From Catenibacterium mitsuokai (GTDB taxonomy: Bacteria > Bacillota_I > Bacilli_A > Erysipelotrichales > Coprobacillaceae), in the NCBI RefSeq assembly GCF_025148785.1, contig NZ_CP102271.1, positions 710,001-774,000 on the forward strand: a stretch of DNA of 64,000 nt. Direction: 5' to 3'. The translations under genes were made by a program, and so were the position numbers. The notes beneath the pieces were generated by a model, which saw only the letters and a program-made list of their open reading frames with translations, had not been told where the DNA came from and did not search any database. Of this stretch, positions 10,421 to 16,903 are shown in pieces (the first letter of the stretch is position 1; each line of letters opens with the position of its first letter).

Positions 10421-11700
10421 AAGCAAGCTTATTAAAAGAAGAATTTAAAACGAATAAATATGATGAAATGTTGAAAGACTTATATGAAGATGCAAGTCTC
10501 GTAGATTATCAGAAAGATAGATATGCCAATGCATTAGATAAGTTCGTTGAACTTTATGGTGATGAAAATGTCAGCATCTATAGTGCTGCAGGTAGAAGTG
10601 AAATCTCAGGTAACCATACAGACCATCAGCATGGCTGTGTATTAGCTGGTTCTATTAACTTAGATGCCATTGGTGTAGTCGCTAGACAGGATGATGTCAT
10701 CAATGTTGTATCTGATAGCTTTAATATTAAGCCAATCTATTTAAATGATTTAGATAAGAAGGATGAAGAAGAAGGGACTTCAGAAGGACTAATCAGAGGT
10801 GTTGTCTCTAAACTTAAAGAACTCGGTTACAATATCGGTGGTTTCAAAGCATTCATTACAAGTGATGTATTAGTAGGTGCTGGTTTATCTAGTTCAGCTG
10901 CTTTTGAAACAATCATCGGTACAATCATTGATGGCTTATATAACAATATGAGCATCGATATGGTCACTATCGCAAAAGTAGGTCAGTATGCTGAAAATGT
11001 CTACTTTGGTAAGCCTTGTGGATTAATGGACCAGTGTGCATGTGCTGTTGGTGGATTGATCTCTATCGATTTCAAGGATACAGAACATCCTGTTGTAAAT
11101 CATGTAGATGTAGACTTCTCTAAATATGATCATAGCTTATGTATCGTTGATACAAAGGGAAGCCATGCAGACTTAACAGATGCATATGGTGCTATTCCAA
11201 CTGAAATGAAGGATGTCGCTCATTATTTTGGTAAGGAATTCTTAAGAGAAGTAGATGAAAAGGAATTCTTTGATCATATTGCTGATGTCAGAGCAGCCGT
11301 TAAGAATGATAGAGAAATTCTAAGAGCTATTCATTTCTTCAAGGAAAATGCAAGAGTACCTCAGATTGTAGAAGCATTAAACAATGATGACTTTGACTTA
11401 TTCAAGAAGTTAATCAAGGAATCTGGTAACTCAAGCTATAAGTTCTTACAGAATGTTTATGCAGACTTTGATTATAAGCATCAGGCAGTTTCTGCAGGTC
11501 TAGCATTAAGTGAAATCGTATTAGGCGACCATGGTGTATCTAGAGTACATGGTGGTGGATTCGCAGGTACAATTCAGGCATTTGTAGAAAATGACTTTGT
11601 TCCAGAATATAAGAAAGAAATTGAAAAATTATTTGGAGAAGGCAGCTGTCATGTACTTAAGGTAAGAAAACTTGGTGGTTGTAAAGTAGTGGAGGAATAA
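10417..11700 (+). CDS. galK: Galactokinase
   Basis: A GHMP-family kinase that phosphorylates alpha-D-galactose at C1. The 427-aa protein shows the galactokinase signature at residues 59-72 in the variant GRSEISGNHTDHQHG (Asn and His where many family members have GEHTDY) and the ATP-binding GAGLSSSAA near residue 155. The C-terminal GHMP segment RVHGGGFAGTIQAF is present. It starts in an ATGA overlap with galM and ends 2 bp before galE. Confidence 0.95.
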   Translation: MKASLLKEEFKTNKYDEMLKDLYEDASLVDYQKDRYANALDKFVELYGDENVSIYSAAGRSEISGNHTDHQHGCVLAGSINLDAIGVVARQDDVINVVSDSFNIKPIYLNDLDKKDEEEGTSEGLIRGVVSKLKELGYNIGGFKAFITSDVLVGAGLSSSAAFETIIGTIIDGLYNNMSIDMVTIAKVGQYAENVYFGKPCGLMDQCACAVGGLISIDFKDTEHPVVNHVDVDFSKYDHSLCIVDTKGSHADLTDAYGAIPTEMKDVAHYFGKEFLREVDEKEFFDHIADVRAAVKNDREILRAIHFFKENARVPQIVEALNNDDFDLFKKLIKESGNSSYKFLQNVYADFDYKHQAVSAGLALSEIVLGDHGVSRVHGGGFAGTIQAFVENDFVPEYKKEIEKLFGEGSCHVLKVRKLGGCKVVEE

Positions 11701-11702
11701 AT

Positions 11703-12701
11703 ATGAATGTATTAGTTACAGGTGGTGCAGGTTATATTGGTAGTCATGTCTGTGTAGAACTACTACAGAGCGGCCATGATGTTGTAGTCATCGATGACTT
11801 CTCAAATTCAAAACCAGAAGCCTTAGATGCCATTCATGAAATCACTGGTAAGAAAGTAAAGTTCTATGAATTCAACGTTTTAGATGAAGATAAGACAGAA
11901 GCCGTATTCAAGGAAAATAAATTGGATGCAGTCATTCACTGTGCAGCCTTCAAGGCAGTAGGTGAATCAGTAGTAAAGCCTATTGAATATTATACAAATA
12001 ACTTAATGACAACTCTTATTGTTGCTAAGCTTATGAAGAAGTATCATGTCCCTTCAATTGTATTCTCTTCAAGTGCTACAGTATATGGTGATCCAAAGGT
12101 TGTCCCATTAACTGAAGACTGTGAATTAGGACAGACTACAAACCCATATGGTTCTACAAAGGCTATGATGGAAAGAATCCTAACAGATGTACAGCATGCT
12201 GTACCAGAAATGTCTGTTACACTTCTTCGTTACTTCAACCCAATTGGTGCCCATGAATCAGGATTATTAGGAGAAGATCCAAAGGGAATTCCTAACAATC
12301 TTATGCCTTATATCATGAAGGTGGCAACTGGTGAACTTCCTTGCTTAGGTGTATTTGGTAATGACTATGATACACCGGATGGAACAGGTGTACGTGACTA
12401 TATCCATGTTGTGGACTTAGCTAAGGGTCATGTTCTTGCAATTGAAAAATATGCAACACCAGGTGTTCATATCTGTAACCTAGGAACAGGTAAAGGATAT
12501 AGTGTATTAGAAATCGTAAAGGCATTTGAAAGAGTTAATGGAATCAAGATTCCTTATGAAATCAAGCCAAGACGTGCAGGTGATATCGCAACATGTTATG
12601 CAGATCCTACTCGTGCAAAAGAACAGTTAGGATGGGTGGCTGAAAAGACACTTGATGATATGTGCAGAGATACTTGGAACTTTGCAAAGAAACATATGTA
12701 A
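11703..12701 (+). CDS. galE: UDP-glucose 4-epimerase
   Basis: Interconverts UDP-galactose and UDP-glucose, closing the Leloir cycle and also supplying UDP-galactose for envelope sugars. A 332-aa extended short-chain dehydrogenase: NAD-binding GGAGYIGSH at residues 7-15, catalytic S124 (SSSATVYG), Y149 and K153 (YGSTK), and the C-terminal PRRAGDIATCYAD substrate segment. GGAGGAATAAAT before the ATG overlaps the end of galK. Last gene of the gal operon, followed directly by a terminator. Confidence 0.96.
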   Translation: MNVLVTGGAGYIGSHVCVELLQSGHDVVVIDDFSNSKPEALDAIHEITGKKVKFYEFNVLDEDKTEAVFKENKLDAVIHCAAFKAVGESVVKPIEYYTNNLMTTLIVAKLMKKYHVPSIVFSSSATVYGDPKVVPLTEDCELGQTTNPYGSTKAMMERILTDVQHAVPEMSVTLLRYFNPIGAHESGLLGEDPKGIPNNLMPYIMKVATGELPCLGVFGNDYDTPDGTGVRDYIHVVDLAKGHVLAIEKYATPGVHICNLGTGKGYSVLEIVKAFERVNGIKIPYEIKPRRAGDIATCYADPTRAKEQLGWVAEKTLDDMCRDTWNFAKKHM

Positions 12702-12706
12702 TATAT

Positions 12707-12733
12707 GAGTCCCTCAATGAGGGACTTTTTTTC
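12707..12733 (+). terminator. Terminator of the gal operon
   Basis: AGTCCCTC AATGA GGGACT with T7. The following 120 bp to the toxin-antitoxin promoter show no gene. Confidence 0.85.
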
Positions 12734-12853
12734 ATGCATGAAAAAAGCAGGTAGTGAAGCAGATTGCGAATATCCGCTTGATAGGAAGGCGATGAGGTCG
12801 TGGAATGCAACATACATTATTATGTAAGTGGATGGAGTAAACCTTACAAAAGC

Positions 12854-12894
12854 AATACATATGTATTGAAGTAGATATGATATAGCATTATAAT
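12854..12894 (+). promoter_or_regulatory. Promoter and palindromic operator of the RelB/RelE-type module
   Basis: TTGAAG (12866-12871), 17 bp, TATAAT (12889-12894). A perfect palindrome AATACATATGTATT (12854-12867) abuts and overlaps the -35 box, a normal position for autorepression by an antitoxin-toxin complex. Confidence 0.6.
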
Positions 12895-12924
12895 ATAGAA
12901 AAAGATGGAAGTGAGGTGCCGAAT

Positions 12925-13212
12925 ATGGCTAGTACAATTCAGGTTAGAGTGGAAGACGAGTTAAAGAGTAAATCAGATGCTTTATTTAAAGATTTGGGTA
13001 CAGATACAACAACAGCAATCAGAATATTCTTAACACAGGCTGTTGCGACAAATGGATTTCCTTTTGAAATAAAAAGACAGACTGGGTTAAATCCATACGC
13101 ACCGATGATTGAGAAAGAGATGCTTGCAAAATTAGAAAAGTCCAGAGAACAGGGAGAGTTCAGGGATGCTGATCATGTGATTTCTGATTTGAGATCAAAA
13201 TATGGATTATAA
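12925..13212 (+). CDS. RelB/DinJ-family antitoxin
   Basis: A 95-aa antitoxin with the RelB/DinJ ribbon-helix-helix N-terminus (IQVRVEDELKSKSDALFKDLG, then TTTAIRIFLTQAV) and a charged C-terminal tail (LEKSREQGEFRDADHVISDL) expected to wrap the toxin. It should neutralise the toxin encoded next and repress the operon. Start is placed at ATG 12925, with GTGAGG upstream; an in-frame GTG at 12916 lies in the ribosome-binding site. It overlaps the toxin by 11 bp. Confidence 0.88.
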   Translation: MASTIQVRVEDELKSKSDALFKDLGTDTTTAIRIFLTQAVATNGFPFEIKRQTGLNPYAPMIEKEMLAKLEKSREQGEFRDADHVISDLRSKYGL

Positions 13213-13516
13213 GATTGTTTTAATGAAGGGTGCAGAGGAAGATTTTGATAGATTCATTGCATATCTTTTGTTTGAAAAGAAAACTGAGCAGGTTGCAAGA
13301 CATTTATTAAATGACTTTGAGGCAACAAAAATCGGTTTGTCAAATGTTGCTGGAAGCCTGAAACTCTGTGATAATCCAAAATTAAGAGAATTAGGATACC
13401 GAAGAATCAATTTTTTATCTCATCGCTATTTTATGCTGTATCGTATTAAAAACGATACTGTTTACGTAGATAATATTTTTCATGAATTGCAAGACTACGA
13501 AAATATAATGAATTAA
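13202..13516 (+). CDS. RelE/ParE-superfamily toxin
   Basis: A 104-aa basic protein of the RelE/ParE fold: N-terminal YKIVLMKGAEEDFDRFIAYL, helical middle, then the C-terminal strands LRELGYRRINFLSHRYFMLYRI and VDNIFHELQDYE that carry the functional residues in this superfamily. RelE members cleave mRNA on the ribosome and ParE members poison gyrase; the sequence alone does not decide. Full length and in an intact operon with the antitoxin upstream. Confidence 0.85.
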   Translation: MDYKIVLMKGAEEDFDRFIAYLLFEKKTEQVARHLLNDFEATKIGLSNVAGSLKLCDNPKLRELGYRRINFLSHRYFMLYRIKNDTVYVDNIFHELQDYENIMN

Positions 13517-13519
13517 TGT

Positions 13520-13753
13520 TTGGATAAGTGCACGTCACATTCTCCTTGCTTTAGTAATGAGTTAACAAAAAATGCAGAAATAAAAGCAATGATTGAAACA
13601 TACAATCAGAAAGTTAACTTTTTTGATTTTGAAAGTCTTAATCAGTTGACAGACTCTACAGAAGAGGACATGACAATGTTCAGATGGAGATTTACCATTG
13701 TTTCAATGGGGCATAATATCAGGAAATACCAGAAACTGAAGAAAAACAGATGA
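13520..13753 (+). CDS. Short ORF, possible transposase C-terminal remnant
   Basis: A 77-codon frame starting at a TTG without a convincing ribosome-binding site, 3 bp after the toxin gene. The end (MTMFRWRFTIVSMGHNIRKYQKLKK) resembles the C-terminal helix of IS1182-like DDE transposases, where an Arg-rich helix is followed by a conserved Asn and Lys. I read it as a probable 3' fragment of a lost IS; a genuine small protein cannot be ruled out. Confidence 0.3.
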   Translation: MDKCTSHSPCFSNELTKNAEIKAMIETYNQKVNFFDFESLNQLTDSTEEDMTMFRWRFTIVSMGHNIRKYQKLKKNR

Positions 13754-13844
13754 AACAGGTCAAGGAGATGCTCAGATTGTTTATCTGCTGATAAAAATTT
13801 TTTTAAGAAATTGGCAGGTTCTTTTTGAGTGCATCTGAAATATG

Positions 13845-13859
13845 AAAAAGGTTATTCAC
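13845..13859. terminator. Left arm of a terminator split by the IS3-type element (right arm 15883-15897)
   Basis: AAAAAGGTTATTCAC here and GTGAATAACCTTTTT at 15883-15897 are exact complements. Without the IS they would form a 15-bp stem with a loop of about 22 nt and T-runs on both strands: a bidirectional terminator for the toxin-antitoxin side and for the AraC-type gene. The insertion lies in the loop. Confidence 0.6.
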
Positions 13860-13930
13860 CATGCAGATAATGTGGACCCCGAGTCAAGGACATTAAATAA
13901 AAAGGCGCTTAAAAATGATTAGAAATAAAG

Positions 13931-13963
13931 ATATCCTCTAGGTGTAATTAACCAGGAGGATAT
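13931..13963 (+). promoter_or_regulatory. Hairpin sequestering the ribosome-binding site of the cargo ORF
   Basis: ATATCCTC (13931-13938) pairs with GAGGATAT (13956-13963), and GGT/ACC extend the stem inward. The downstream arm contains the AGGAGG of the ORF at 13968, and TTTTT follows. It can hide the Shine-Dalgarno sequence or stop incoming transcription, both known ways by which IS elements limit read-in expression. Confidence 0.6.
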
Positions 13964-13967
13964 TTTT

Positions 13968-14339
13968 ATGTGTAAACTATGTAAATATGTAATTATTAAA
14001 GATGGAGTTTTATGTGTATTGGAAACAGATAGAATGAAGGAAGTCATAAGAAATGAACTTGGTGTATTTGACTACCGAGATTATATATTTGATGATGATC
14101 CATCAGTCTATCTTCTTGTAAAGGATTTAAGTGTATATGATACTGGTCATACTATTGTTTACAGATCATTTCCAGATGATGCTGACGGTTATTTTAATGG
14201 CACTGTTATATTCACTAAGATGGATGATTTTGGCTTTGCATCATTAAGTAATAATGATATAGATATAATCAGAAGTCATTTACGCAGACTACCTGATGGA
14301 CTGTTTGAAATGAGTTATTCTTTGAAGGATAGCTACTAA
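13968..14339 (+). CDS. Hypothetical protein carried by the IS3-type element
   Basis: A 123-aa acidic protein with a strong AGGAGG site 8 bp before the ATG. I do not recognise it firmly. The segment NGTVIFTKMDDFGFASLSNNDI recalls the end of DUF3846 proteins of mobile elements (a short strand, then a F.SL segment and a helix); this is a weak resemblance. It starts with CKLCKY, a possible metal or redox pair. Its last 51 bp overlap the 3' end of orfB on the other strand, and its mRNA leader folds over the ribosome-binding site. Function unknown. Confidence 0.6.
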   Translation: MCKLCKYVIIKDGVLCVLETDRMKEVIRNELGVFDYRDYIFDDDPSVYLLVKDLSVYDTGHTIVYRSFPDDADGYFNGTVIFTKMDDFGFASLSNNDIDIIRSHLRRLPDGLFEMSYSLKDSY

Positions 14340-15323
14340 TTTCTCGAGCGTTGAGTTTCTATCAAGATTATTTCTTATCTGTCTGAATTTTTCCTTATAT
14401 TCATCAGGCTCCTTTGCGACATGAATTAGTGGGTATTCACCAGTTATATAATATTCAAAATATTCATTTGGTGAAAGTTTGGCCAGATTGTACTGATAAC
14501 GATCATTGTTGTAATAAACCATATAGGAATCTATTATTTCCTTTAGTTCTTCATATGAGCAGGCATTCTCTGTATATCTACCTATCTCATCTTTCATATG
14601 TCCGAAGAAGGATTCCTGGGGAGCGTTGTCCCAGCAGTTTCCTCTTCTTGACATTGACTGTCTGATTTCCAGGCTCTTGAGTAAGTCAATAAACTTGACA
14701 CTTGTATAATGCACACCCTGATCACTGTGTATCAAAGCATCAGTGTGAATATTATGCTTATGTTTACTGTAAAGCTGATTGATTGTCTCCAGGACAAAGT
14801 CTACTTCTAAAGACGGTGATAATACATATGCAAGAATCTGCTTTGTAAATCCATCCTTTATCACCGATAGATAGGCTTTAGATCTTTTGTGACCGTAGAA
14901 TAGATAAGTAATATCTGTTTCAAGCACATATCCAGGACCATATTCCTCGAAGTGTCTGTTTAGAATATTATCTGCATAATTTGATGTTTTCATTGCCTTA
15001 GCCATTCTTCTTGCAGGATTGGCTTTTCTTATTGGACAGAATAGTCCGTATTTCTTCATCAGTCTTGAAATCTTTTTATGGTTCATCACAATGCCCATGT
15101 GAAGAAGACGCATATGAATACCACGTCTGCCCTTGTCATATCCTTTGAACCTGTATGCTTCTAAAATCAGTTCAAAATCCTTACGGTCTTGTTCTTCTTT
15201 TTCGCTTATGGAACCTTTTCGTTTCTTCCATGAATAGAACCCACTTCTTGAAACACCTGCAGTATCACATAATGCTGAGACACTCAGATTATTACTAGGT
15301 GATTCAAGAGTTCTATCTATCAT
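14289..15323 (-). CDS. IS3-family transposase, orfB (integrase core)
   Basis: A 344-aa catalytic part with an HTH_21-like N-terminus (GVSRSGFYSWKKRK), a GIHMRLLHMGIVMNHKKISRLMKKYGL segment and the DDE core: D in LETDITYLF, D in IHSDQGVHYTS, and E in NAPQESFFGHMKDE. Its frame stays open upstream of the first ATG into orfA, so it is probably made as an OrfAB fusion by -1 frameshifting. The C-terminus extends about 60 residues beyond the usual end of the core. Confidence 0.9.
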   Translation of the reverse strand: MIDRTLESPSNNLSVSALCDTAGVSRSGFYSWKKRKGSISEKEEQDRKDFELILEAYRFKGYDKGRRGIHMRLLHMGIVMNHKKISRLMKKYGLFCPIRKANPARRMAKAMKTSNYADNILNRHFEEYGPGYVLETDITYLFYGHKRSKAYLSVIKDGFTKQILAYVLSPSLEVDFVLETINQLYSKHKHNIHTDALIHSDQGVHYTSVKFIDLLKSLEIRQSMSRRGNCWDNAPQESFFGHMKDEIGRYTENACSYEELKEIIDSYMVYYNNDRYQYNLAKLSPNEYFEYYITGEYPLIHVAKEPDEYKEKFRQIRNNLDRNSTLEKLVAILQRITHFKQSIR

Positions 15324-15337
15324 TTTATATTTTTCTC

Positions 15338-15766
15338 TTATTGTTTGCCCTTCTGCAGTTTTAATATTTGCTTTCTGTTGATAAATCTCACTCTTTTTAA
15401 AAAATCGTTCTCCTGCTGGAGAATTTTATTTTTCTGCTTAAGCCTTTCTAGCTGTTCCTCAATGGTAAGATTCTTTGTAGAAGGTCTTCCGGATTTTGTG
15501 CCTCTGGTATCCTTGAATCCTTCTTCCCTTGCTGCTTCTTTCCTTACACGATCTGTGAACTTGAGAGTTCGACTAGATCCTAACATATGAGGATCAAATC
15601 CATACTTTCTAAATATGTTTCCAGGCATCATGCCTTTCTGTAAATCAATCCAGAAGAGTTCTTTGAATTTTTCTGAATAGGTTATGCTTTTGATAGATAC
15701 TTTCTTTACATATGGATTCTTTTCGAGTTCCTTTACTTGTTCATCACTAAAATAGTTTACTCCCAT
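15338..15766 (-). CDS. IS3-family transposase, orfA (DNA-binding part)
   Basis: A 142-aa protein with a helix-turn-helix-like region (IFRKYGFDPHMLG) and a C-terminal leucine-rich coiled coil (LTIEEQLERLKQKNKILQQE), the usual OrfA plan for DNA binding and multimerisation. GGTGGTG precedes the ATG at 15766, with a TATAAT -10 at about 15781-15790 on the minus strand. Its reading frame crosses the slippery site at 15395-15401. Confidence 0.85.
   Translation of the reverse strand: MGVNYFSDEQVKELEKNPYVKKVSIKSITYSEKFKELFWIDLQKGMMPGNIFRKYGFDPHMLGSSRTLKFTDRVRKEAAREEGFKDTRGTKSGRPSTKNLTIEEQLERLKQKNKILQQENDFLKRVRFINRKQILKLQKGKQ
15395..15401 (-). promoter_or_regulatory. Programmed -1 frameshift site T_TTA_AAA
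   Basis: On the minus strand the heptamer TTTAAAA lies in the orfA frame as T TTA AAA. A one-base slip back enters the orfB frame, which is open from here through the orfB start (reading KSEIYQQKANIKT...). This fits the X XXY YYZ rule for IS3 OrfAB fusion. Confidence 0.75.
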
Positions 15767-15802
15767 AATAACACCACCATTCTATAATCATTATACTATG
15801 CA

Positions 15803-15827
15803 AAATAAAAACCCTGTAAAACAGGGT
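15803..15827 (-). terminator. Inward-facing terminator at the right end of the IS3-type element
   Basis: ACCCTG TTTTA CAGGGT followed by a T-rich run on the minus strand, ahead of the transposase promoter. It would stop outside transcription from reaching orfA. Confidence 0.65.
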
Positions 15828-15958
15828 CACGAAATAAATATCCTTTTTTATCGTGTCCTTTTTACAGGGTCCATTTTAAGAAGTGAATAACCTTTTTGGG
15901 TTTGTATATACGAAAAAGAACTGTAACGCTCAAGGTAGTAGTAAATACTATCTATTCG

Positions 15959-16768
15959 TTATAGACCTTTGTTTTTGAATTCTAGAGGGGAGCATTGGTA
16001 CTCCTTTTTGAATACTTTGCAGAAGTAATTAGGGTCTTCAAAGCCACATTGATAAGCAATCTCTTTAACGGTTTGTTTCTTATTTGTTAATAGTTCTGCA
16101 GCCTTCTTTAATCGGTAATCTAATAAGAATTTGTGGATAGTCGTATTGTATTTAGATTTAAAATGAGTTAACAATGTTCCTCTGCTGCAGAAGAAAAAGT
16201 CACATAGCTGATCAATCGTAATAGGTTTACTATAATTCGCAATTAAGTACTGTTTTATTTCCTGGGCAAGATGATCATTCTTGGCCTGAATGCGATTGGT
16301 GAGAGAAATGTATTTTGCGCAGATATCACATACATGTGCAAAAGCATATATCTGATCTTCATCTAATATAGTAATATTTGTGACAAGTTGTCTTAATTCT
16401 TCTTCATTTTCAAAATAGGGCTTAGATTTATTGATGATTTCAGAATAGTTTCTATATGTTCCTATAACCGCTTGCCCCATCATTAAATAACCAGTTAAAG
16501 CACCATAAGAATATAAAGGCATAATTGCTTCACTGAGTCCAAAATGACATTGATAGACATAAAGTTCGCCAGTCTCTTTTACATGATTCATCGCATTTAT
16601 ATCACATATAAAACAATGATCAGAAGCTTTGCTCTTTTCTATCTCATGACAGAATTTGGATTTCTCATGAGGGTAAGAAGCCAGTATTTTTTGATTAATG
16701 TCAAAGATGGACATATTTAATCCTGAGACAAGATAGAGCTGTTTGAGTATTTTTTCTAAGTCTTCCAT
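15959..16768 (-). CDS. AraC-family regulator with PocR-type sensor domain
   Basis: A 269-aa regulator. The N-terminal half (residues about 1-150) is a PocR-like ligand-binding domain with the Cys cluster around KFCHEIEKSKASDHCFICD and ..YVYQCHFGLSEAIMPL. The C-terminal 100 residues are an AraC double helix-turn-helix (TIDQLCDFFFCSRGTLLTHF and TVKEIAYQCGFEDPNYFCKVF). Start is placed at 16768 because GAGGTGA lies 5 bp upstream and the upstream ATG at 16798 lies by the TATAAT -10. Divergent from lacZ, so it probably activates lacZ. Its natural terminator is the one split by the IS3-type element. Confidence 0.9.
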   Translation of the reverse strand: MEDLEKILKQLYLVSGLNMSIFDINQKILASYPHEKSKFCHEIEKSKASDHCFICDINAMNHVKETGELYVYQCHFGLSEAIMPLYSYGALTGYLMMGQAVIGTYRNYSEIINKSKPYFENEEELRQLVTNITILDEDQIYAFAHVCDICAKYISLTNRIQAKNDHLAQEIKQYLIANYSKPITIDQLCDFFFCSRGTLLTHFKSKYNTTIHKFLLDYRLKKAAELLTNKKQTVKEIAYQCGFEDPNYFCKVFKKEYQCSPLEFKNKGL

Positions 16769-16903
16769 GTAAATCACCTCATAACCATTATATCTCAATA
16801 AAAGTAAAAAAATACAACATTATACTATATTACCCTATATTATACTCCATTCCATTTTTATTTGTTCTCGTATTTTTATAATTATATTTGGAGGATAAAA
16901 TAT
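16769..16903. promoter_or_regulatory. Divergent regulator-lacZ control region
   Basis: CTATATTA occurs twice with a 10-bp period (16825-16832 and 16835-16842), a direct repeat on one face of the helix as AraC-family dimers prefer. A TATAAT for the regulator lies at about 16787-16792 on the minus strand. Confidence 0.45.

Larger units (their letters stand above)
13873..15873 (-). mobile_element. IS3-type insertion sequence of about 2.0 kb with an extra ORF
   Basis: Imperfect terminal repeats begin TGGACCC and end AAGGAC (13873-13891 and, inverted, 15855-15873). Minus-strand orfA and orfB form the transposase; a plus-strand 123-codon ORF occupies the far end. About 1.2-1.5 kb is usual for IS3 elements, so roughly 400 bp look like cargo. 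No clear short target duplication is seen at these ends, so the boundaries carry some doubt. Confidence 0.65.

Noticed and set aside
12596-12817. Overlapping minus-strand ORFs across the end of galE
   Set aside because: They run antisense through galE and its terminator, without ribosome-binding sites; shadows of the real gene.
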